From Megamerina dolium (lineage: Eukaryota > Arthropoda > Insecta > Diptera > Megamerinidae), in assembly GCA_963854835.1 (NCBI GenBank), contig OY978525.1, positions 57,272,855 through 57,336,854 of the forward strand: a DNA stretch of 64,000 nt. Reading direction: 5' to 3'. The notes beneath the pieces were generated by a model. That model was not told the origin of the DNA. It saw only the letters and a list, made by a program, of their open reading frames with translations, and did not search any database. A program made the position numbers and the translations under genes. Positions 55,276 through 64,000 of the stretch are shown piece after piece (position 1 is the first letter of the stretch; every line of letters starts with the position of its first letter).

Positions 55276-57279
55276 TGGCAATTGACTTGACATTGACGCC
55301 ATTTTGGGGTTAGAGCGAGAGCACAATATTGCCGTATCATCAGCTAAGGTCGATATGAATGTATAGTTATTGTTGGGCATATCTGAAGTGTATAAGAGAT
55401 ACAGTAAGGGGTCCAAAACGATTCCTTGAGGAACGCCAGCGTGAATATCCAATGGATTTGTTGTGTAATCCTTGTGATGTACGAGAAATTGTATTTTTGT
55501 GAGGTAGCTACTAAGCAATGAGGAGACATTTGCAGGCAGCAATAGTTTGAGTTTGTAAATAAGGCCATCGTGCCATACTTTAACGAAAGCTTGAGTGATA
55601 TCAAGAAAGACAGCTGAGTAATACTTTTTTTCTTCAAAAGTGTTCCTTATCAGAGTTACAATGCGGTGGACATGTTCTATTGTGCCGTGCTGTTTTCTAA
55701 ATCCAAACTGATGTTGGGGAATCAGTTGGTTGAGATTAATAAATGGCGTTATATTCATGACAAGTAGCTTTTCGAATACTTTAGAGAGTAGAGGCAGGAG
55801 GCTGATAGGTCTCTACGATGCAACTTTTGTAGGGTCTTTTCCTGGTTTTGCCATCATAATAATTTTTGAAGTTTTCCAGCATTTGGGAGTGTTTAACACG
55901 AAGGATAGCATTGAAAATGTGCATGAGATGAATTACTGAAGCCGGAGGTAGCTCTTTTATCATTTTACCGGTAATTTTATCTGGACCAGTTGATTTTTTC
56001 GGGTTTAAATCTTTATAAATTGCTTTGAATATGTCCTTTTTTTAATTTTGAGCGTTATTGAGCAAGGTTGAGAAGTTAATTTTGGTAATGAGGACTGTGA
56101 AGAGTGTAGATTAGATGTAAACACACTTTTTAGGTGGTCTGCAAAAGCCAAACCCTTCTCACAGTTGCTTCTAGCCCAATTACCGTCACTCAAATGGATG
56201 GGGGAATCAGTGAGAATTGGCCGATTTGAATTTTTTGCTGATTTCCACAAAGAGTAGTCTGACGCTTCACCAGGTGTTAATTTCGCTATGTGCTCTTCTA
56301 ACTCTTTGTTGTTTTTATTTTTAAGGCTTGCTTTAACTTTCGAGTGCACTGCTGTAGCTGTGTTTTCAGATTCGGTGATCTGAATTCTTGTTATTGCCTT
56401 CGGAGTCTTCTTTTCTGTCTTACTAGCAATTCAATGTCAGCTGGTGTGTATGGACTATAGTTTGATTGCTTCCATACCCTTGTGCAGGTGGCTGAGCTGA
56501 GAGCTAATGAGAGCAGCTGGTTGAATTTTTCGAGTGCTGAGTCTACATCGTGTCCATTTCTTAATACAGTACTTAGAGGAAGATGGGAATTTATATATTT
56601 CTTAAATTTCAACCAGTCTATTATCTTTCGAACGCAATTGCCTTGGGGGCTTGGTGCTTTTATAGATATTACCGTAGATATTACTGTGGCGATATTTTCC
56701 ATCTGCAAACCTTTGGCGACTCCAAAGTCTATGAGATCGGTTATCTTCCTCTTGTCCGTCGGCAAATATGTCGGTTTACCATTTGATATAACATCGTAGC
56801 CGTGGTTGAGCATAGTCTTCTGCCTTTGGAGTTATTAAGCGGGAGCCCCAGTGAGTGTGTTTGGCGTTGAAATCGCCAGCAACCAAGAATTTGCTACCAA
56901 GAGTTGAGAAAAATTCTTTATATTGCTGTTCGGTAATACTGTATCTTGAGGGACAGTATATCGCAGATATTACTAGCTTAGAGATGTATTCATATAGACA
57001 TATAGATGTTGCTTGCAAGTAGACGCTACTGAAATCTTCGAGAACATGATGTTTTATTCTGCTTTTTATCAATATGGCAGTTCCTCCGCGTGCCTTACCA
57101 TGCGGATGATTTGTGGTGTACAGTTTGTAATATGGTATTTGGTAGCAATTTTTGTCAGTGAAATGGGTCGCAGATATCAACATTATGTCGATCTGACTGG
57201 ATTCAAGGAATTGAATTATCTCCAAACGGTGCTGGCTTAAACCGTTGGCGTCCCAGTGGCATATCTTGAGGCAACTCAT
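54199..57279 (-). pseudogene. Jockey 1 ORF2 (endonuclease and RT)
   Basis: The ATG at 57279 starts MSCLKICHWDANGLSQHRLE (N of WDANG), LISATHFTD (catalytic E changed: SATH), FLVAGDFNAKHTHWGSRLI (D, N). After a frameshift near 56810, PTYLPTDKRKITDLIDFGVA follows. The linker (56391-56813) and pre-RT (56005-56349) come next, then RT at 55758-55075 with HQFGFRKQHGTIEHVHRI, FLDITQAFVKVWHDGL, AGVPQGIVLDPLLYLLYTSD, STLADDTAIL and KYLGIHLDRRLTWKNHIEEK. The 3' part is present twice (54176-54705 and 54712-55275). The change of E to A in the nuclease and the frameshifts mean it is dead. Confidence 0.85.
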
Positions 57280-57884
57280 GGTCTGGATAGCAATGTTTGG
57301 AGTAACATCGATTGATTTTTCATCATTTCTTGCATCATTGTTTGCATTGAGTTCATGAATTGGTTCATATTCTGAATTAATGTTTGAAGCAAATGTTCAA
57401 GGGTACTTGGCTGTTGGGTGGGCAGTGAGTGTTTCTGCTCATTATTTACATTGCTTTGTTGGTGTGGGTTTTGTTTTAACACGCTACCGTATGAATTGGT
57501 TTGATTCTTGTTTGGGATTGCAGAGAAGAATTGTGTTGCATCAATATTTTGTCTCTTACTTGAGTTGGCGATCTGAGTTTGCTCAACTGGTTTTAGATGT
57601 TGATTGATAGCGGAGAAATTTAGCTTTTGGGTTGTATATACTGGGCAACCTCTATAATTTGCGGTGTGATTACCTCCACAATTGCTGCATTTTTTCATGC
57701 TAGCATCGCCTTTAGATTTAGGGCATATGTTTGATTTATGGAGATCTCCACAAATCACACAAACAGCTGGCAGGGTACAATATGTCTTATCGGGGGGGTT
57801 TGCGCGGGTGATTGCAAATTATTGTTTACACTCACATTAACAGGCGATTGCCGTTGCCGTAGAGGAGAGCGCTGAACACTCATA
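57276..57884 (-). pseudogene. Jockey 1 ORF1 (shortened)
   Basis: Begins MSVQRSPLRQRQSPVNVS near 57884, close to the start of the other Jockey ORF1 (MSVKRSPQ at 59173). It then jumps past the RNA-binding domain to the knuckle region: VCVICGDLHKSNICP and KKCSNCGGNHTANYRGCPVY (CX2CX3HX6C form). The last third is Q/N-rich and ends in MQTMMQEMMKNQSMLLQTLL, a helical tail shared with Jockey 2. It stops at 57276, overlapping the ORF2 ATG (ATGA). Confidence 0.8.
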
Positions 57885-58115
57885 TTACAAACAAAATGTT
57901 TGCAAACGATATTATTATTTTTTTTTCTTTGATTTTAATGTTCTTTTTGCTTATTTGTATAAGCAATAAAAAATCACAGAAATAACTCCTTGAGTTTACT
58001 TAGCGTCTTTTCGCAATATATTTAATTTTTTTTTACCGAAATCAATCACTTTTCCGACTCTATCAAAGGAGAGATGCGAAACACGTCCACTCTTATTGGT
58101 GACTTTCACTTGAAC

Positions 58116-58975
58116 ATTTGTTGCTGAAGGTTCTTAGCCAACTAGAAACATCTTCTTTGCTTTAGCGGCCCACTTTTTTCTTCCAAGTTGTTTGGGCAGG
58201 TATACCATGCATTCGGTGCCAAAAACCTTCAAGTGACTTAAATCTGGCTTTTTATCAAACCAGCACTCAAACGGTGTTTTTGACCTATTTGCCAATGCTG
58301 ATCTATTGAATATATAAACTGCCGTTTTTACTGCTTCAGGCCACAAAAGTTTGATTAGACCGCTTTCCAGCAACATCGTACGAGCTGATTCTTAAACCGT
58401 TCTATTTTCTCTTTCGATGAAATGAAATATTTCAGTTTTTGAAGCACTTCAGATTTGTTAGTTAAATAATAAACATACCTGAAGCATGTGCTTTCATCCT
58501 TAAGCAACATGAAGTAGCGAACTCCACCAATACCAGATTCAGACATAGGGCCGCATAAGTCCATGTGAAAATAATCGCCTTTGCTTGCTTCGCGCTTTTC
58601 TGCAGCTCCATATGATGACTGATGCATTTTGCCTCGCTTACAATCTTCACAAAAGAAATCGGTTTTATCTGTCACATTAATGCCATCAGCTAATTGTTTA
58701 TCGCACATAATTTTAATTGTTGCTGTATTTATGTGCCCAAGTCTGCAATGCCATTGCTGTAGTGTATCAAGCTGGGCTGAATTTGCTGCAAAATCATTTC
58801 TTTGTTTAAACATCATTCTAAATTCATTTTTAGAGTCACGAATGCCTATTGCCAATATGTTTTTGTATTTATCAGTCAACATACAACATTTGGATTTGAT
58901 TAACATCGAGAATCCGTTTCTTGTTGCTGACCCAGAAGAAAACAGATTTTGTCTTAGTTGCGGAGTTTTATGAGT
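58116..58975 (-). pseudogene. copia GAG-pre-integrase and integrase
   Basis: From 58975: TPQLRQNLFSSGSATRNGF, then LQQWHCRLGHINTATIKIMC with the zinc-binding HRLGH part (HCRLGH...), CEDCKRGKMHQSSYG, DYFHMDLCGPMSESGIGGVR (first catalytic D) and YFMLLKDESTCFRYVYYL. An internal deletion follows, joining IERFKNQLVRCCWKAV to MLLESGLIKLLWPEAVKTAV (frameshift near 58375). HLKVFGTECMVYLPKQLGRK and KMFLVG close it. The second catalytic D and E blocks are missing. Confidence 0.85.
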
Positions 58976-59172
58976 TTAAAATTGTGTTAAATGCGTATGT
59001 GATAAAAAACAATTGCGAAAGGGCGCTTAAGTAATAGTTGAATTAAAGGTATTGCTTTGTATGATTCAACGGAAGAATCAAGCAATCAAACAAAACTGTA
59101 GACAACAGATAAAACTATATTAAATATTAAAATTAAAAAAAAACCAACACAAGTGCAAGTAAAAAGAAATAA

Positions 59173-60596
59173 ATGAGTGTTAAACGTTCTCCGCAATCAG
59201 TGCGACGCTCTTTTATGACCGAACGTGAATCTCACAAAACAGAAATTCAAAATAACATTGAAAGTACACTGAAATTGTTGAAGCACTGTGAGACAACAAC
59301 AACAACAACTGAAGACTCTTTGTCTTATGCTCCTTCTCCGAGCAACAACATATCTTGGAGTGCACAATGTGTCACACCTGAAGTGCAGGAATTAGCAACA
59401 AAAACAGCGCGTGTACTACGAAATACACCGTTGTCAGTTCTCTCGCAACATAAAGAGAGAGAAAATCAATGCACTTATACAATTGTACCAAAAGCATTTG
59501 AAAACAACAACATCTTGCTAACCGGTGATTCGCAACATAAAGATTTGCAACTCTAAGTCAACAAGAAGTCGAATCAACAGTGCAGAAATCTAAGCCACCC
59601 CCAATATATATAAGGGAAAACAACCAAACTGAATTAATAAAATGCCTTACGCAACTTATTGGTGGAAAGAATTTTCATATAGTAACAATCATGAAGGGCA
59701 CTATTAAAGAAATTAAACTGCAAATATATGAAGAAAGAAATTACCGTTCTGTCACAAAATATTTTGATGACAAACAGAAATACTATTACACGTACCATTT
59801 GAAAAGCAGCAAAGGGTTAGTCGTTGTGATAAAAGGCATTGAGCCAAATGTTGACTGCAATGATGTGAAAATAGCTATAGAAGAAGAGGGTTTTAAGGTC
59901 AAATCCGTGTTCAACATAAAAAATAAAGAAAAACAGCCTACGCCATTATATCGCGTCGAGTTGGAACCCGATATTAAGAAAGTTAAAAAGGGTGAAATTC
60001 AGCCAATATATAATATAAAATATTTAATTCACCTAAGAATTTCGGTGGAAGAACCTCATAAAAGATCGGGCCCAATACAATGTGCTAACTGTCAAGAGTA
60101 TGGGCACACAAAATCTTACTGCACTCTACGAAGTGTATGCGTTATATGTGGTGACTTTCATCCCACCTCCAAATGTATTGTTAACAAAGAAGATTCTTCT
60201 GTTAAAAAATGTAGTAACTGCGGTGGAAATCACACTGCAAACTATAGAGGTTGTCCAGTTTATAATGAGCTCAAACTCAAACTTAAAAGTACTTCCCAAG
60301 TAAGACCTCGCAACCCATCAATGGTTAATGCTCCTCAAATAGAGCATGTATCTGCTCCTCCTCCACAAAATGTTACAAATACTACTCATGTTATGCCAAC
60401 ATCTTATGCAAACATTTTAAAGGGAACTACTCCTCCAGTTCAAGTTAATCAAGATAGTGTTCCAAACACTATTGAAAATTCTGTAAATAATCTGGTCCAG
60501 TTAATGACACATTTTATGAATTCAATGCAAGGCATGATGCAAGAGTTAATGAAAAATCAGTCCATGCTCCTTCAAGCAATTCTGTCAAAACAATGA
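59173..60596 (+). pseudogene. Jockey 2 ORF1, one frameshift
   Basis: The ATG at 59173 gives MSVKRSPQSVRRSFMTERES with a Ser/Thr-rich region to a stop at 59554. The frame continues after a shift as VQKSKPPPIYIRENNQTELI (from about 59578) through an RNA-binding PRE_C2HC-type domain (FHIVTIMKGTIKEIKLQIYE, then GIEPNVDCNDVKIAIEEEGF). Three knuckles follow: CANCQEYGHTKSYC (CX2CX4HX4C), CVICGDFHPTSKC and CSNCGGNHTANYRGC, at about 60080-60255. A Q/N/P-rich stretch and the helical tail MQGMMQELMKNQSMLLQAIL end it. Apart from the frameshift it is intact. ORF1 would coat the RNA. Confidence 0.85.
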
Positions 60597-61095
60597 AAGA
60601 ACTGAAGTTATCTTTTTGGAATGCAAATGGGTTAAGCCAACGTAAAAATGAACTGGAAGTATTTCTCCATAAAAATCAAGTTGATGTAATGCTTATTTCA
60701 GAAACTCACATCACAAAATTTAATAATTTTTCAATAAATGGGTTTACGCTTTATGATACCAAACACCCTGAAAATAAGGCAAGAGGAGGGACAGCTGTTC
60801 TCATCAAAAATAGAATAAAACATTATGCATTAGAAGAATTTTGCAAAGAATATATTCATTCCACCTCTATTTGTATAGAAACAAGTACCCAAAAATTAAC
60901 AATATCTTCTGTTTACTGTCCTCCTAGACATATTACAGAATCAGAATTTTCTGAATTTTTTGCAACTTTTGGGCGTAAATTTATCGCAGCGGGGGACTAT
61001 AACGCCAAGCACACTTATTGGGGTTCCAGGCTTATATCTCCAAAAGGTAGACGTCTTTTCTCGACAATATCAAGCAACGGATATGATGCCATATC
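60593..61095 (+). pseudogene. Jockey 2 ORF2, first endonuclease (truncated)
   Basis: The ATG at 60593 overlaps the ORF1 stop (ATGA). KLSFWNANGLSQRKNELEVF, LISETHITKF (intact E), ARGGTAVLIKNRIKH, FIAAGDYNAKHTYWGSRLIS (D, N). The frame ends shortly after GYDAIST near 61095, where sequence of another ORF1 tail begins. The terminal SDH motif is lost. Confidence 0.85.
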
Positions 61096-61265
61096 TACCG
61101 CAACATGCAAAAGAACCAATTGCACAGCCCAATGGAACCGTTGAATCTATGATTTGCAATTTAACACAATGTATGACACAATTTATGTCTAATATGCAAA
61201 CTATGATTCAAGAACTGATTAAAGCGCAAAATCAAATGTTACAAGCTCTATTAAATAAAAAATGA
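61096..61265 (+). pseudogene. second ORF1 tail in Jockey 2
   Basis: In a different frame from the endonuclease, QHAKEPIAQPNGTVESMICN, then a tail with MSNMQTMIQELIKAQNQMLQ. This matches the C-terminal helix of ORF1 in both Jockey elements. It ends at the TGA of 61263-61265, which overlaps the ATG of the next ORF2. Confidence 0.8.
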
Positions 61266-63900
61266 GTGTCCTTAAGATCTGCTTCTGGAATGCAAACGGT
61301 ATTAATAACCACAAAATTGAACTAAAGCATTTCTTAGATAGTAAAAATGTTGATGTAATGCTTCTAGCTGAAACACACCTTACAACCAGGTACAACTTCA
61401 ATATACCAGGATATACATTCTATAGCACAAACCACCCTGACGGCAAAGCACATGGTGGTACAGGCATTCTCATTAGAAGCAGAATTAAACATTATTCTTT
61501 TGAAGAATATTCAAGAAACTACTTTCAAGCTACTTCAATATGTCTACAATGCCTTAACAAAAATATAACACTCTCAGCTGTGTACTGTCCACCACGATTT
61601 TCAATAACCGAAAAAGTATTTAAAGAATTCTTTGACAAGCTAGGAAAGAGATTCTTGGCGGCTGGTGATTATAACGCCAAACATACGTATTGGGGCTCTC
61701 GTTTAATAAATCCTAAAGGAAGGCAACTGTATAACACTATAATAAATCCACAAAACATGCTCAATTTCGTGTCTCCTGGCCAGCCAACATATTGGCCAAC
61801 AGACATCTCGAAAATTCCTGAATTGATTGATTTTGCAGTAGATCTTAATCGAAATATTGTCACTGCCGAAATAAGTTACGAACTATCCTCAGATCACTCT
61901 CCTGTATTATTTTATCTAAATGAACGCCCTCCATTGTCAAAACTACCATTTAGGCTGACATCCCCAAAAACAGATTGGCTGAAATACAAAAAGTATATAA
62001 GTAGTCATATCAACACCAGTCCTGTAATCCAGTCTGAGATCGACATCGAGGATAATCTAAACATCATCAATACCATGCTCACTACTGCTGCAATAGTTTC
62101 AACCCCACGTGATTACCAAAAACAAACGAATATTCGTATAGCCACCAACACCCAAATTGAAAAACTCGTTAATGAAAAGCGCCGGCGTAGAAGAGAATGG
62201 CAGACATGCCCGTCACCTGCATCAAAACAAAGACTTAAGTGTGCTGAGAGAGCTCTGAAAGAAGCATTAAACAGGATGAGGAATTTGAACAGCTAAAGTA
62301 TATCGAAAAGCTTTCTCCTATGACTACTAAAACAAATTCGCTTTGGAACTCTTACAAAAAGCTGAAAAGGCCACTTGATGCAGAATTTCTAATCAGAAAT
62401 CATGTCGGAAATTGGTCACGCACTGAAGAAGAAAAAGCCAACACATTTGCTATACATTTATGTAATGTGTTCCAGCCCAATCCGCAAACGACTTTCGAAT
62501 CCCTCCACATAGCACTCCAACTAGTGGCTTCACTCCCCGCAAAATATCATCCAAAGAAATCAAGTATCAGCTTAATCCAAAGAAAGCTCCTGGTTTCGAT
62601 GGCATCACACCAAAAATGCTAATTGAAATTCCAACGGCAGCTGTATTATTTTTAGTGGTTTTGTTTAATGCAATGCTGGGCTACTTTCCTAACCAATGGA
62701 AAAAATCACAAGTAACAATGATCTTAAAGCCAGGAAAAGATAAAACATTGCCGTCATCCTACAGACCCATAAGCTTGCTACCATGTCTCTCAAAATTATT
62801 TGAAAAACTGCTGTTAGCCAAACTCAGACCTCATCTTGAAGAACGTGACATAATTCCTCAGCACCAATTTGGATTTGGATTTGGATGGGACGATCGAGCA
62901 GGTCAACAGAATTACCAATGAGATACGGAAATCATTTGAATACAAAGAGTATTGTTCAGCTATATTCCTCGATGTTGCTCAGGCATTTGGTAGAGTGTGG
63001 CATGAAGGGCTAAAGTATAAAATAAGAAAACTTCTACCAGAAAGCTCCCACCAAATACTGGAATCATACCTAGATAACCGTCGTTTTGTTGTAAAATATA
63101 AAGACTTTTCCACAGAAGAATTCAATATCAAAGCCGGAGTTCCACAGGGTAGCGTTCTTGGCCCCATTCTATATGTATTATATACTTCCGATCTACCAAC
63201 AGATGCACGGTTGTTGACATCTACATTTGCTGACGATACTGCTATTCTAAGCCGTAATCGAAACCCAATTAAGGCATCCACAGATTTAGGGGAGCATTTA
63301 GTACTTGTTGATAAATGGTTATCTAACTGGCGCATAAAAGTTAATGAGTCCAAATGTAAACATGTAACATTCACACTTAACAAAAGCACATGCCCGACAG
63401 TTACACTAAATAATATCGCCATAACTAATACAAATGAAGTCACCTACCTAGGGATACACTTAGATAGACGGCTTACATGGCGCAAGCACATCGAAGCAAA
63501 AAGAACTCAGATGAAATTAAAAGCTTCTTGTCTGCTCTGGGTCATCAATTTCAGATCACCATTGAACTCGAAATACAAGGTCCTACTGTACAACAGCATA
63601 ATAAAGCCAATTTGGAGTTACGGAATTCAATTATGGGGGAACACTAGTAATAGCAATATTGAAACCATACTGAGATCTCAATATAAAATGTTAAGGATGA
63701 TAACTGGTGCACCATGGTATAATAGAAATGAATGTATACACAATGACTTAAATATCCCAATGGTAGAAATTGAAGTTAAAAACACTAGACAAAAATATAC
63801 TAGAAGATTACAAAGACATCCAAACACACTAGCAAGAACCTTGCTCAATACCTGCTATACTTCGCGCCTTCGAAGAAAGGACCTGCCAGCCTTCCAATAA
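61262..63900 (+). pseudogene. Jockey 2 ORF2, second copy (endonuclease and RT), few breaks
   Basis: 344 codons are open from the ATG at 61262. CFWNANGINNHKIELKHFLD, LLAETHLTTR (E), FLAAGDYNAKHTYWGSRLIN (D, N), PTYWPTDISKIPELIDFAVD and ELSSDHSPVLFY (SDH) make a complete endonuclease. A stop at 62294 and frameshifts near 62600 and 62870 break the linker and RT fingers. The latter break is at a small GGATTT duplication. From 62869 the frame is open to 63900: FLDVAQAFGRVWHEGLKYKI, GVPQGSVLGPILYVLYTSDL, STFADDTAILS with both catalytic aspartates (FADD at 63226-63237), and YLGIHLDRRLTWRKHIEAKR. It is the best preserved RT in the window. Confidence 0.88.
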
Positions 63901-64000
63901 AAAGAAGAGCATCGTACAAAAAACATTGCTCTAGATAATAAGGAGCTACTGTTGTTCAATTAGATTAAGATTTTAAAACTTATTGTTAGATTCTTTAGGA

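Larger units (their letters stand above)
54024..58115 (-). mobile_element. Jockey LINE 1, inserted in copia, 7-bp target duplication
   Basis: 4092 bp, flanked by ATTTGTT at 54017-54023 and 58116-58122. The minus-strand 3' end carries a poly(A) run (T-run at 54024-54031). It seems close to full length at the 5' end: a leader of about 230 bp precedes an ORF1 start MSVQRSPLRQRQ near 57880. ORF1 is internally shortened, and ORF2 has several frameshifts and a duplicated 3' part. Confidence 0.9.
51847..58975 (-). mobile_element. copia element, interrupted and 5'-truncated
   Basis: Read on the minus strand: GAG-pre-integrase and integrase (58975-58134), then, after a Jockey insertion (54024-58115), the integrase/RT linker (54016-53780), RT (53672 to about 52600), RNase H (about 52560-52158) and a 3' LTR (52154-51847). 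The gag, protease and 5' LTR are missing, because a plus-strand Jockey element begins near 58976. Removing the first Jockey and one target copy joins ATN/FRLYDPET in frame. Confidence 0.85.
58976..64000 (+). mobile_element. Jockey LINE 2, chimeric, runs off the window
   Basis: Plus strand: leader (58976-59172), ORF1 (59173-60596), ORF2 endonuclease of one subfamily (60593 to about 61095), then a jump back to the tail of another ORF1 (about 61096-61265), followed by a second, fuller ORF2 (61262-63900). After 63900 the 3' UTR runs to the window end with no tail in view. It cuts off the copia element at about 58975 in opposite orientation. The chimera is either two nested insertions or template switching between subfamilies. 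Confidence 0.8.

Noticed and set aside
58980..59172. Copia 5' LTR upstream of the integrase
   Set aside because: The sequence leads directly into Jockey ORF1 on the other strand and lacks TGTTG/CAACA ends, so it is read as Jockey leader.

Overview
This window looks like eukaryotic, dipteran, transposon-derived DNA: dense, nested and mostly decayed. I recognise no host gene, no rRNA or tRNA gene, no CRISPR and no prokaryotic feature. A higher fly, plausibly a tephritid fruit fly, is inferred from the element mix: Jockey- and LOA-type LINEs, BEL/Pao, Ty3/gypsy and copia LTR elements, several mariner groups including a DD41D 'rosa'-like copy, a piggyBac-like element and a tRNA-derived SINE. No single sequence proves the species.

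Layout. 1-2650: broken Jockey LINEs in both orientations with a mariner scrap between. 3398-15787: a plus-strand, envelope-bearing BEL element whose 5' part is replaced by a minus-strand Pao element (3644 to about 8580), which itself carries a complete mariner (4179-5446). Its 3' LTR is split by a 3.26-kb LOA-type LINE (12312-15575). 16740-19697: a SINE remnant, then a gypsy pol fragment split by a short LINE insertion with an 11-bp target duplication. 19698-25075: a recent direct tandem duplication of 2689 bp. The second copy runs into a piggyBac-like element (24193-27136, TTAA at both ends) with a long transposase gene and a short intron.

27141-31123 is AT-rich with small LINE and gypsy scraps. 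31124-42110 is a near-perfect inverted duplication: arms of about 5.23 kb around a 532-bp spacer. Each arm holds the same decayed BEL element, the same two SINE insertions and the same gypsy integrase scrap. 42600-44876 holds a LINE endonuclease scrap and an open frame that fuses mariner transposase to a LINE ORF1-like domain. 46398-50040 is a second LOA-type LINE. 50356-51652 is a DD41D Tc1/mariner element with clear TIRs. 51847 to about 58975 is a minus-strand copia element, interrupted by one Jockey element (54024-58115) and cut off at its 5' side by a second, plus-strand chimeric Jockey element that runs off the window end.

The genes do not form an operon or pathway. Each encodes mobility functions (nucleic-acid binding, protease, RT/RNase H, integrase, endonuclease, transposase), and nearly all are broken by frameshifts, stops or deletions. 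The nesting gives a relative history. The large palindrome, the tandem duplication and the density of nested elements suggest heterochromatin or a small-RNA-producing locus, but this is inference.
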